A stretch of DNA of 64,000 nucleotides. Source: Erpetoichthys calabaricus (lineage: Eukaryota; Chordata; Cladistia; Polypteriformes; Polypteridae). Shown piece by piece: positions 23,540 to 36,500 of the stretch. The stretch covers positions 69,858,460 through 69,922,459 of the forward strand of contig NC_041409.2 in assembly GCF_900747795.2 (NCBI RefSeq), in the 5' to 3' direction. The translations under genes were made by a program, and so were the position numbers. The notes beneath the pieces were generated by a model, which was not told the origin of the DNA, made no database searches, and was given only the letters and a program-made list of their open reading frames with translations. Every line of letters begins with the position of its first letter. The first letter of the stretch is position 1.

Positions 23540-25065
23540 ACATGCCATTCTCAAATCTGTTTATCCAGTTCAGGGCTGCAGGGGGCTACAACTACCCTCA
23601 GCAACATCAGCAGCAAGGCAGGAACCAGCCCTGGGTAAGGCGCCTGTGTATGACAGGATCTGTGCACACACACCCCTGCAGACACTTGGCCAACACAGAA
23701 GTAACAGTTACCCTAACCTGCACTTCCTTGGGGGAGAAAAACAACATTCTCTGGAAGTAAACCTGTGCAGACATGGAAAGAACGTGCAGACGTCATAACG
23801 ACAATGACTGGGAATGGGATCCATGCTACCCTGTTTCCAAAATAAATGACTGTAACAATCTCTCTTTGATCCACTTGATTTTTAACTTTTCTTTCTCGTG
23901 AGCACCTGGGCTAAAGTTCATAAATTTTTTTCTTGTAATTTCATTAGCCTTGTAAGGCAGCTTGTGTTGTGGGATGCTATTAATGGCACAAAACAAAATA
24001 AAGACTGATCGATTTAAATAAATATATATGTGTACCTAAATATGCTGTTGTTGCATGGCTATGTGTTTTGCTTTTTTTTCTGTTTAATGCTTAAAAATTG
24101 GTATGCATTCTATGTCTGCCTTCAGTGAAAAGTGTAACATAAAGATAAGTTGAATTGAATTAAAAAGGAAATATATGTGGTGGACTTGCTTCAACATTCA
24201 TTTAATACATTCAAGCCAGACATACCACACCATATCATTTTCTTAGCCCACTTAAGCCACAAATTAGACACATCAAATGAATTTGTTTGAAAACATAATA
24301 TCTTACTAAAAAACATGGGCAAAAACAAACGTCCACCCATCCATTTTTAGAACCTTCCTGCCAATATTAGGTTCACTGATTGGTGGAGCACAAGCTGGCA
24401 GCACAGGGGCAGGAAGGGTTAGGATTAGGTTAGGGGTGCACACTCACCCATATTCAGTCAACTAACACACATTTTGGATTTGTGGGAGGTAAAGTCAAAT
24501 TATCAGAAGAAAACCCTCATGGACAAAAGGGGACAATATAGATATCATCAATTTAGAGTCTGCATCAGTGCCCTGGAGTGCTAACCACTGCAACATTGTT
24601 CTGCCAAAGGGAAATAAAAGTTGGCAATGTGCAAGTGTATACAAAGGGCACAAAGAATAATTTGTTTTGAGTATATGTCAACAAGCATACAACTGCAAGT
24701 GATGAATGATTTTAATGAACACATCCATCCAATTCCGAAGTGCCTTATCCAGCTCAGAGTAGCAGGATGTCTGAGTCAGTCCCAGCAGCAATGCATACAA
24801 AGTGAAAGGCCTACCCCATGGGCTGCAAGTCAACCCAAGGGCACAAAGAATCCCCCTCTTATCCCCACTGGGCCAATTCAGAGTTACCAATTAATTTAAC
24901 ATAGACATCTTTAGGATATAAAAAGAAAGCTGAGTACCCAGAGAAAACCTCAAACTCACACACACTTGGGGAGAACATGCAGACTCCACACATGCACTGC
25001 CCAAGTCCAGGATTTCAATACAGGACTCTCATGTGCTTATTAGTGCACCACTGTATCAAGTTTTC
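23540..25065 (-). repeat. Cluster of three decayed L2/CR1-type long tails
   Basis: Pieces at about 23545-23815, 24340-24605 and 24720-25065, each showing the order ccatcca, agcc..ggcaggaacc, ggagaa/tgtgggagg, ggggagaacatgcagactcc and a final gcaccactg-type end. They are older than the 5.9-kb copy. Unrelated AT-rich sequence separates them. Confidence 0.5.
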
Positions 25066-25740
25066 ATTGTATACTATCTTTTACAAATGAAATAAAAACA
25101 TTCCAAGATAAGTCCGACAAAAACGTTGGACTGTGGTGAGTTCAGCACTTATAGATCATTTCCATGTTTTGTGTAATGCTATGAAAATTAGTTTGTTTAT
25201 GTTGGGATGTTAAGCTGCACCGCACCTCACCCAGATGATATGTACAATATTTATATATTGGACACAGAGATGGGCACAGAAACAAACAATACGACATAGC
25301 GATTCTAAAGAAATAAGCTGACATTCCTCTAAATTAAAAACAAACAGACAGCTAGTATAATATACAGTATAAGGGGACTGTTTCAGATTGCAGTCACTGG
25401 CTGTATATAATATATTAGCTAGCAAAGGCAAGTGCAGTGCTTTTGAAATGATGGCCTCTTAGTCAATAGGACAATATATAAAGGGAGAAATAAAAAATAA
25501 AAAACAGGTAATACAAACTTATATGCTTTTACTTTGATCACATTTGCATTTCATCTTTATTTGCCTTTGGCTGTGTCTTGTGATGGTTCTCTCTGAGAAA
25601 GGTGCTATACAGAATTAAGACTGATAGATTACAGTGTTAATTAAAACAATTTCAGATATATCCAAGTAGGCCATAGTATGCTACGAACTAGCAAGACAGA
25701 CACGTTATGCCATATTAAAAGATAGGGGTTGGACAATGAC

Positions 25741-25741
25741 T

Positions 25742-25837
<96 letters not shown>
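25741..25837. repeat. (GATA)n microsatellite
   Basis: About 24 perfect GATA repeats. Confidence 0.97.
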
Positions 25838-26734
25838 TTTAACCTTAGCAGATTGTGAAACATCCCACAAATTTAAAAAGTCGGGTGTTGTTACATAAAC
25901 GATGACGAAATTACGAAAAAAATTAATACAGCAGCACTAATACAAATACAGGTAAGATTTGCCGTTCAGACAGTTATAAAACTAAATAACGCCAATCTTT
26001 TGGGCCCTAAAAGTTTAAGATGGTTGTAAACGAACAGGCTAGCTAATAAATCAGGCATGTTATCATCTTTTATGGTGAGCCCCCTTCACCTTATTCATCA
26101 CCTCGCATCCACAGAGTCGTACGAAGAATACAAGTGCTGTCAATAGCACAGACGATAATATTTCGCTCAGATTAATTAAATACTTCTGAATCACCGAAGC
26201 TGTAACCCACCTTGCTAGCTTCCGTCATTCGCGTGTGAGTCCACACATGCACAAGTCATCGTTTTGGAGAGAACAGTGAAATGAGTGGGCCAGCCACCCA
26301 TACGACTATCAGAATACTTGTCGTTAATTACATAATAAATATGTACGTGTAAAGTAAAAACATTCGTTTAATTAGATCTCTAACAAATACATACTTAATG
26401 CATCTAATGCAAAATGTACGAAATCGAATAAACATTTATTTAAAAAACTGATTACTTACAAGGAAATAATGTATTTAACGTACAGTATTTCTAAATAGCC
26501 TAAACGTTTCAGTAGAGGCATACTACGATCTGATAAAAAAAATCAAGAAATCATATGCGACCACTGAAACAATTAATAGTCGTGACTGCCATACGTTTAC
26601 ACACACACATGCCCAAAATGCCACAGGACCACCGACACCTGTCCAATAGCTCCTAACCTTTTTGTTCTAATGTTTCAACTCAACAGATTGGCGAACATGC
26701 TAAATATAACGGGCCGGATGGAAAGACACCTTAC

Positions 26735-26850
26735 CCGTAGATACGTTGGGAGTGACAGGACCGCTCCTGTCTGGAGAGAGGGGCTTGTCCTCGGTGTGCA
26801 CAGAGCGATGCGTCTTTTGTATAACAATGGAAAAGAGAAGCACTAGCGAC
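26735..26850 (-). other. ARMH4: Probable 5' untranslated first exon of ARMH4 (donor seen, start not fixed)
   Basis: On the minus strand a near-perfect donor, CTACGG|gtaaggtg, lies at 26735, at the end of the most CpG-rich stretch upstream of the signal-peptide exon. That exon has 5' UTR and an acceptor at its front, so an upstream exon must exist. The start position given is nominal. A weaker alternative donor, AAG|gtgggt, lies near 26210. Confidence 0.35.
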
Positions 26851-27034
26851 GGCGAATCAGCGATGGTTTTATTATTTGGCCAGGGGGCGCTGTGCTTAAC
26901 AGAGCAAGAAAGACTTAAGACCTAGACATCAGGCATAGCGATGTCCCAAAACATAGCAATATGCATAAACATGAAGGAACTAAAGGGCAAAATTCACGTG
27001 CCCTTAGTAATCAAACATCGTGAAAGGACACAGA

Positions 27035-27109
<75 letters not shown>

Positions 27110-28083
27110 AATAGTAATATGTATAGAGACGCAAAATCACTATATTCGTTCTCTGAATGCACTCAGAGTAACAGAATACGTTATTATTACAAATAGAAGA
27201 GGCAAAAGTAAATTTACTGCTTAGCGGGAACGAATTGTCATAAACTGGGAACGAATTGTCATAAACTGTGGGAGGTGTGACAGCCCATATATGCCGGGTT
27301 AATTTCGAAAGGTCACTAAATATACAGTATGAAACATATAGAAGATGCACACTGTTTAAAATGCATTCCAGCAATCGTACGAATCAACTACTTTTAACCA
27401 GTTCCTACCGGTGATCCCTTTAGGGAGGGGTCTTTACCGTTAGGTACCGTGGGCGTTGTTTTTCAATGTAATATAACATTTTATTGACCTAAATTCAGAT
27501 TCTTCTAGCAAAATCTACAAATCTTTTTCACGCTATAATTAGGCGCTATAAGTTCAGGTAGACTTTGTAATCGTGATCAATTATGATGGCTGTATTTTAT
27601 AACCTGAATTTTATAAAACAAAAATAAAGAACACTTTAATTCATTGATATGTTTAGTTTTGCTACAATAGTAGGCCGAAAACACAATATACTTGTAAAAA
27701 GAGCAAGAAGAATTTACGCATAGGGACGCTTTATGATTTAAAAGATCAGAACAGTACAGCAGGACCTTTTGCGGTCATGGTTGTTCTTTGTTTTTGCTGG
27801 CCGTAAGATTGCCTTAATTTTAATGAAAACCTATTCCGCCTTGTATCGTGTGGATTGCTGAAGGAATAATCTGTGATCTAATGACACTTCATAAATTCAT
27901 AGGTATGCTCGAATTTTTCAGGCACATACGGGGCAGCCTCTTTGAAGAGCTTGGGTCATAGGACCCCAGTTTCAGCCTGTCCGCCCCGCCCTCAATTCGC
28001 TCTGGTTTACATGTTGTTCTGCGTTTGTTATATGGTTTCTTGTCAATAATACTGCAAATTTTTGCGAAAACTGGCGGGGTAAA
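26736..28083. promoter_or_regulatory. Shared divergent promoter interval of ARMH4 and ACTR10
   Basis: About 1.3 kb separates the putative ARMH4 first-exon donor from the ACTR10 start codon, and the genes point away from each other. A GC box (ccgccccgccc) sits at 27981-27991 and a GGCGGGG at about 28074, close to the ACTR10 start, and no TATA box stands out. A (TATC)n array lies at 27034-27109. Whether one element drives both genes is inference from the layout. Confidence 0.4.
27034..27109. repeat. (TATC)n microsatellite
   Basis: About 18 perfect TATC repeats, the inverse of the array at 25.74 kb. Confidence 0.97.
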
Positions 28084-31000
28084 ATGCCTTTGTTTGAGGG
28101 ACTGGGAACTGGAGGCGAAAAGACAGCTGTTGTCGTCGACTTAGGAGCAGCCTATACAAAGTAAGATCCGCTTCTCCTCTTGTGATTGTTTCTGGCATAA
28201 TAGTGTTGACCATCTGTAATGTTCATTGTCTTTAGCTTACTCCTAAAATCGAACATGTCAATATTGCTTTTCATTTGAGGTGTTTTACTATGTGTGGGTT
28301 GATGTCAGGTTTTTCAGTTTTTCCAATCAGCTTTTACGTGGACATTTAAAATCATCCACTCCCGGAGTACTAAGTGAAGATGCTGTTTGATGGTCGTTAT
28401 TAAATAATTGTATTACGCTTTATGTATTTCAGTATACACATTTATTTTTCGGACATAAATACCTGGCAATATTATTTTCTCATTAACAGTTCGAGTTGGC
28501 TTTCTAGTTCATATTTTAGACGAGTTATACTGTATATATTTTGAACTATCTGAATTCATGAGGCGTTACCTTAGTTCTGCGACTGGTGTATAGTTTTGTT
28601 ACTTGTTTGACGGCAAGCCGGAACAAGTTTTTTTGTGTTCATCACTTAGACGGGGTGCCTGTCAAGTTTGTCATTCATGTTTCTAGATGTTCAGGCATAA
28701 AGGTTGAAGGTAAAATTGTTAACTATGTAACTGCGATTCTCTTTCCTGAACTGATTTTGTTTATATTGGAGCATGCATTTTTCTGAAATTTTAAGCAGAG
28801 CATTATGGGATATATGCGTGATAATCTCTTGAAATATGGATACTGATTTTGTTTACATCATTTTTATACCTGAGAATAAAAAAATCTAGATACGTCAATT
28901 AAAAAACTTCTGAAGTTTTGCATCCACTCCTGTTGCAATAACAAAAAATGTCCAAGTGTTTTAAAATCATCGCTGTGTCATGAAGAAAACAGAGTCAAAG
29001 AAAAGTCAATGTTTGTGAATTGTGTTAATAATATACGTGAGTACTGTGCAAACAATAAAGTGCACATTACACAAACTGTTTAGTTGTAGATCATATCGGA
29101 CCTTCTTACACTCTGAAATTACCTGTAGTGAAGAGAGAGCAAAAAATATGCATCATCTCATGCGCAAAAGGTGCCTTATCGGAGAGCACAGATTTTATTG
29201 CGAAAATAAAGAGAAGCTGTGATGACAAGATGAATGCATATGAAAGACATCATCACTGAAGGAAACCTTACATGATGCTGAACATTATACTAAAAGAATA
29301 GAATAGCAAGATATTGTTAAGTATGTCACTTAAACAACAACAGACTAGAATCGCATTACTATATCAACATGTCCAGATATAACTTTGGGTGTCATGTCAA
29401 ACACTGGACTTCATAGCAAATTGGAATTTTTTTTTTCTTCCCTAAAAAATCATCTTTTCAAAGCTAGGTGTGACATGACCATGTTGTAGATTCCTTGAGT
29501 ACTGATATGAGTAGGGTGTTTGTTTCCATATTTAATGTCTTGAGCTACATGATGATTACTTCCCTAATGTTATTTATTATTTACTTGTTAAATTATAAAA
29601 AAATATGCAATGACTTCCATACTATTGCTGTCATTTAACATGATTTTTTTATTGATATTTATAAACTTATGTATTATTATTTACAGTCCCTTTTATATTC
29701 TACCTAATGCACATTCTCAGAGATTGTATGTGACCAATCAAGTTTGATTTATAAATCTAAAATTAAAAAGCTATTTGATATATTAATTTCCTTGTACCCG
29801 TGTATTTAAAATGTAGCTCTAGTAGCTCGTTTTAACATGGTTCTGGCAAATACGTTTGTGATGCTAATATTAATCTTCAAAAGTGGATTCTAGAGTAGAT
29901 AGAATTCAACAATAAAACATGCTAGAGCATTTTGATGCATCATTACAATGCAAGCACTGCACTTGTGTATTAATTGACTAATATCTGTTCAAACTGGAGA
30001 GAAGAATGATTTTCATTTAAAACACTCATAACTTTGTGTATCTTTTGAGACTCTTAATAATATGTATCTTTGTATAGATGTGGTTTTGCCGGGGAATGTG
30101 GGCCAAGATGCATTATTCCAAGTGAAATTCAAAGGCCGGGATCTACACAGGTGAGTCTTTGCATCTTTTAGCAAATTTGTTGTTAATAGCAGAATTGTTT
30201 TCTTTGAGTGCCCACCCAGTTTTCAATTATGCATGTTTATAGTTTTTTGTTTATCCCTACAAATGTAATAATGCATTCTTTATTAGAGACTCCAGTTGCA
30301 AACAAATATCTTTCTGCTTTTGGAAGTTTTATTTGCAATTTAGTATTTTATACTTAATGAAAATTCCAAACTGTCTTGAAAATAATTTCATAAAAGCTTT
30401 TGATTGATAATGGATTGTTATTAGTGCCCATGTAAAGAAACTTCTGACCTATATCCCTTCCATAATATTCAGTGTAAATCTTTTTTTTTTTTTTTATATC
30501 CTCCTGCTGCATTACCATTTTTTTGTATTTGTTGTACATTGTTCAGCTTCTCTTTCAATTCCGAAGTTTACATAAAATTTCAGTATAGGAACTTTGTGAT
30601 TCCACTGCTTTTAAGCAGAAAATAACATTTGTAAACCATATGTTTAGCTGTAAATCTAGCTAGACACATTGTGATAAGAAAATGTGAGATTGTCATTCCA
30701 CTTTAAATACTTTTGTTTCAAATACACTTAACGTGTTAATTACTCAGATCCATAATGTACTTAGAATGCTGGATTCTTGAGACAGCAGTGCTGCCAACAG
30801 TGTCACTGTCTTGATTAAACAGAATGCAAAATGTTTTTTATGACTGGCTTTTATTGTAATGTTTATTTGTGATTCTATTGTCATCTTTAAAAATTAGCCT
30901 ATGGGATCCTGTAATATTTGCAATTTTTTTGGGGTATGGGTATTAATCCAGTTCAGATCTTTTTCTTGTTAATAGTATAGTAGCACATGAAATTCACACA

Positions 31001-33533
31001 AAATAGGATCACATGGCAAGAAATCTGTTGTAATGTTACAACATTACAGTTAAAGTATTGTAACTACCAGTTTCAATGATTGTTTCGTACCTGAGTGATT
31101 ACTGATGCCCCCTGCCTGTCAGAGCAAGATAATGGCTGAAATTTCCATAGGTAACATTCAGGAAAGCCCACTGTGTTTATATGGAGACTGCTATATTGTC
31201 AGGCAATGGGTAAATCCCTTCGAAGGAAGGAACATAGACATTTGATTTTGTTTTAACTCGTAAGCCCTATAGTAAGGCTTTTGTACCTGAGAGCTTACAA
31301 GTAATGAGCATTCACTCAGAAGTACAATTGGCATTAAATTGGCTTTAAGTGAGTAAATGGGGTTGATAGTACTATTATCTGAAGGCTGTTTTTTTCGTTT
31401 AACAGCCAAAGGAGCAGCACCTTCTGAGCCAAAGTAAAATCCAAACTACATGGGATACCAAAATATTGACCTTTATTAAGGGATTTGAATATATTCGTTA
31501 GCAATATCAACAAAAAATAATGTGCCAGTTGAAACTGGGATGTGTGTTCAGGCGGTCTGAGCCTTGTAAACTATGTCAAAAACTCATCTGCTACAAGCAG
31601 TTGTTTTGTTGGAGAATTAATACCTTCATCAGATAGCAGAATGTGTGCCTTGTTTCCATAAAAAAAAACAAAAAACTATTTTCTTTTACTCCTCTTCCAC
31701 TTCAGAGAAATATGTTGAAATTCAGTTTAAGTAGAGTAAACATCTGTTGCCACATTGCCTCTGTTCCATCAAAGAAGAACCTGCAGGGATCAAGAGTAGT
31801 TATTCTCTGGACTAAATGTACTCCAAAACATATATTTACTCAAGTGGAGAATAAGTATTTTTTGCAGGTCATGTTTTTTGACTATATTAAGAGAGAGGTA
31901 ATTCAGTTTAAAATTGGCAAGATAGCAAGGTTTCCTCATAGTCTGGATCTAATACAGGTCTGATTTACCTTTTCAGCCAGTTAAAGTGGTCCAGTACAAT
32001 GTTAACACAGAAGAGCTGTTCTCCCTCCTCAAGGACTTCATTCACATGCTGTATTTTAGGTATGCACTTCTTTATCACCAATATTCTAATCTGCCTTTAA
32101 ATGAAAACGACAAAACCTAAAAATGAAAACATCTTGAAATTGCTAATGGTAATATTATGATGTCTTAATGTACCGTATAGTCATCCAAATGTAATTGTTC
32201 ACAGATCATGTTCTTATTTTACAGACACTTACTGGTGAATCCTCGGGATCGAAGAGTTGTGATCATTGAGTCAGTTTTGTGTCCCTCACATTTCAGAGAA
32301 ACACTAACTAAAGTTTTCTTCAGATATTTTGAGGTACTTGGCTTGCAGCACATAGGGATAATTTAATATTTAAGGAAAACAGAAGCAGCTGTACCAACAG
32401 TAAAACTATATTCAAGTAATGAATACAGTCTATTAATTCTTTTGAATGAACATTTACACTGTAGACCACAATTAACTGATAAGAATAATAATTAATATAA
32501 AGGTGCTACCACAGATGACTTGTTGAATTGCCAGATTGGCACCTGGGTGCCTAATTGATAAAGTAATATTTTTTTACATAGGCAAAGACATTTTTATTTT
32601 GCAAACTATATGAAGTCAATTTATTTTATATAGCCAAAACATTCATTATTAATGTTGGTTTTCTTTTGCTGTATTCCTTTTTCAATTTATCAGTAAAAAT
32701 TTGATCACAAAAAAAACTGTATGAAGTCAAGTTTCCTACACCTTTTAAATTACTGTAAGCTAAAACAGTAAACATTTCCTACAGATTTAATATGTATCTA
32801 CAGTATTGTAATATATTCATGTTTTATTTCCAGACTGCAGATTGCTTCTAGGTCCTCATTCCCCTCTAATTTTTACAGGTTCCTTCTATTCTTTTTGCTC
32901 CAAGTCATCTTATGTCTCTTCTAACTCTTGGAATTAATTCTGCAATGGTGATGGACTGCGGTTATACAGAGACTCTTGTTCTCCCAGTATCCTTTTTGAA
33001 CAGTAGTTTTCAATCTATGGGCATTGTCCAATTTATGGGCAATGCAATGTTTCCCAGGGGCCTCAAGATAGATTTCTGAAAATCAGGACAGATGATTGTT
33101 GCAGGTTCAGAATTAATTGGTAGAATCTTTTCTCGGATATTGTTATTTTAGCATAGAAGTATTTTTGTGCTATACTACCTATCATCATAGATCTGCGTTT
33201 CTCAACCTTTAAGTATTTGCAACCCGAGTTTTCATAACAATTTTAATCGTGCCCCCCTAACATTTTTTTGAAAGGAGCCCACTAATACCAATTTGTTCTT
33301 TTTTAATAAGTGATATATCATAGATGTATATTTTATTATACCTACTTAACTTTTATCAATATTTATCTAACACTATATTTATTTTTCTAGTATCAGAATG
33401 TAGTTTAAGTTAATTTGCTTTGGTTTCAATACATATATTTTTCATGTTTTTGATTCTTGTTTTCTTTTTTTCACATCTTTGCGCCCCCCCAGGGTGGCCC
33501 GCCCCACAGTTTCAGAACCTCTGTCATAGATAG

Positions 33534-33593
<60 letters not shown>

Positions 33594-36500
33594 GTCTATC
33601 TATCTAAGTTTGAAATTTCAAGTTCGTATTGTGTAGTGTAAATCACTAAGGTTAAACACTCAACTCAGTGGGTGCCTTCGTTTGGAATTGGCATTGGATT
33701 ACAACATACATTAATGACATTGAAAAGTCTGGCTTTCCAAAGTGAATCACATAGTAGTAGCATATGGCAAAACGGTATCATATGGGAATGGCTGAAATGT
33801 GCAATGTTTTGCAGTACCTCTCTGACCTGCAATAAGAATACATTTCTTTATTTTAAAATATTTAATTTGAACTTCCCTGTGATGATAATTTCCATCAATT
33901 TAGCTTACTTTTAAAATTAAATGTAATGAAATTATTGTAGTTGTTGCAGACATGTACAAGTTTAAAAGTATTACTGAAGAAAAACCTATACAGACTGAAT
34001 ATAGCCATAACTTATTAATCTAAATACATGTTGAGCATCTAAAATCCAAAACTTATTGAGCACTGACATGGCATCATGAGTATAAAATTCCCCACCAGGG
34101 GTTTCTTTTATATACTTGACTTGGATGCGACTGTGAAAGTATGCTTACACCAGAAAGTGGATAAAATAGTATATGTACAGATTCAAAATGGATTTGTTCT
34201 TTTCTGAATGGGATGTCTGTTTGAGCTGGAGTGGCAAACTTTTTTCTTTTTTTTTCTCTAAGTCAGGGTTTTAAAGTTTCATTGGGCTAATTTCTTTATT
34301 GTCCAGAATGGATTAGAAATGAAAAGTTCAGGAAGAACTGCTTCTGTCCCTTTCTGAAGAGGACCAAGCTTGATAGACTAGCAGCTCTCATTCAGAATAT
34401 AGGAACGTTGTGCAGGTTATTTATGTCGTTAAGATCTCTGAATATACATATTTCCTTTTATTGGTGAGCAACAATGGATACCGTTACAATGGCAGTGTTC
34501 ACCCAACACCTTATTAGGCTCTGTTAGTCTCATTATTGGTATTCCCCAGTGTGCTGCCTTGGCGCAGTATTCTTTTTGGAGTCTCAAGTCTGTAATCCTT
34601 GGGAAATGTGCACTTAACTATATACTGTTAGGTTGATGAGATTTACAGTATTAGTGAACTGATATGGACAGGGAGGGAGAGGCCAGAGTTATTGAGAATG
34701 AAGTATTTCACCCTCTCAAAGTCAGCTCCCAATCACCCCAATATTACTCCTAATCACCTTTGTTACTAAGACCTGTTCTTCTTGGATTTGTATTTACTGA
34801 ATACACCCATACCTGTGCAATCCATAGAACTCTGTTTTTTTTTTTTACATCTGGATAGCTTCTAACATTATTTTTGCTCGGGTCATAATTAAGCATACTG
34901 AAAAATTAATTTGGAATTTTTCTCTTAAGTGACAGCTAAAATAATATGCATCTGTCTGTTATACAGTTTCCATCCATTGTTTAAGCATTTTTTGTTCATG
35001 GTCTTCTATCCCGTTTTTAGCTTAGGGTTGCATGGTGCCAGTTCCTCTCCCAAAAGTACTGGGTGCAAAGTGGAAAGCAATTCTGGATGTGCACACTTTG
35101 AAACACATACATACACTTTCAGTCACAATGGGGCTATTTTGAATTACCAATAGGACTAACATCCATTTCTTTTGGATGTGGAAGAAAAGTCTAGACAAAG
35201 GGAATGTAAATTCCACAAGACAGTGTCTAGGCTGTGATTTGAACCCAGACGTCCTGAGATGTGAGGTGGTAGCTCCAATCAGTGTGTCAGAATTGTGTGG
35301 TTATGCAGTTTATTTTTCTTTTACTCTTTTTTTTTTCTCTCCAAACTTCTCATTAGTACTATTGTACTGTTTCTTTTCCTTATGTTGGTGTAAGGTGGCG
35401 GTATGCTGTAAAACAAAAAAGGCCCTTAGCAATAATGTGACTGCTTTATTGTCAAGATCCACTAACATATGTCTTCAGCAATAATAAAGTTGTTTAGTAA
35501 AGTGTAGTAAATGGGACAATCAATGTGTAGGAGAATGATGTGGAAATTTGTTCTGTTACATGTCCTTATCCCAGTTAAGGTTTATGAAGGGATCCCTATT
35601 TTATCATTGTGGGAAGCTCTACCTTTGGGTGGAAAAACCATCCACAAGTAAGTGTAACTCCATTTTACAATTATTATAATGAAACTGACATCATTATATT
35701 ACTATGTTCAATTTTTTTATTACACTTTTCCTGTAATTCAAGCAAGATAAAGACTACATATTGATTTAGAAGTTTTTTGCCCTTATAATATAGTGACCTC
35801 CATAACATTTTCTAGTACACTAATTTTGAAGCTTTATCCTAGTGTTTGAATTTGGATTTTATCTACTAATTACAGATTATTTCTTAACTGAACTTGAATT
35901 CCTTGTTAAATTAGACACTATTTATTCCTGTATTTTTAGAGTCTGGTATTAACAGCGCACAGACTTGTAAGAATGTTTACCAAGATTTATATTCTACCTA
36001 ACTTGTAATTCAGAAATCCTTTTTTACTTGCAGTTTATTTTCATTTTGCATACACTACTTGTTAACATTTCCCTCTGTTTTTTTAGTGAAAAAGACTAGA
36101 CACTCATGCACAATAGTAATGTAACTCATATTGTTCCATCTGTTTAGTGTCTGCTGTTCTGTATGAGCTAATCAAATAGAGGAATGCTTTTCAAATATTT
36201 ACACATTTTGGCAGAAACCATAAAAAATGTCTGAACAAAATATTGTATTTGGATAAACAACAACAACATTAATTTCTATAGCATACATACAAGTTATGAG
36301 CTCAGAGTGTATTATAAGATGTCACATGTTTTGAGAAAAAAATACTTAGAAATAAGTATATGAATGCATGAAATACAAAAAAGAGTAAATAAGAATGAAT
36401 CAATACACGCTTAAATAATAAAGATATACAGTACAAGTAATAGATAATGTTGAGTTCTTAATTATTGATTCATTTTCAGTATTTATTTTCATTTTCAATA

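Larger units (their letters stand above)
32987..35579 (+). other. ACTR10: ACTR10 intron 5, probable U12-type (minor spliceosome) intron
   Basis: The donor reads CCA|GTATCCTTTT, a full match to the U12 5' splice consensus GTATCCTT and unlike the gtaag/gtgag donors of the other introns. Near the 3' end GTCCTTATC (35562-35570) resembles the U12 branch site TTCCTTRAY, with its A 11 nt before the splice G. The frame requires the acceptor ttaag|G at 35579 and skips a ccag only 6 nt past the branch A, which also fits U12 rules. The intron carries a hAT MITE, a (TATC)n array and an old L2-like copy. Confidence 0.75.

Noticed and set aside
25741-27109. Regular short repeats considered as a CRISPR-like array
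   Set aside because: Uninterrupted tetranucleotide microsatellites without spacers, in vertebrate DNA.
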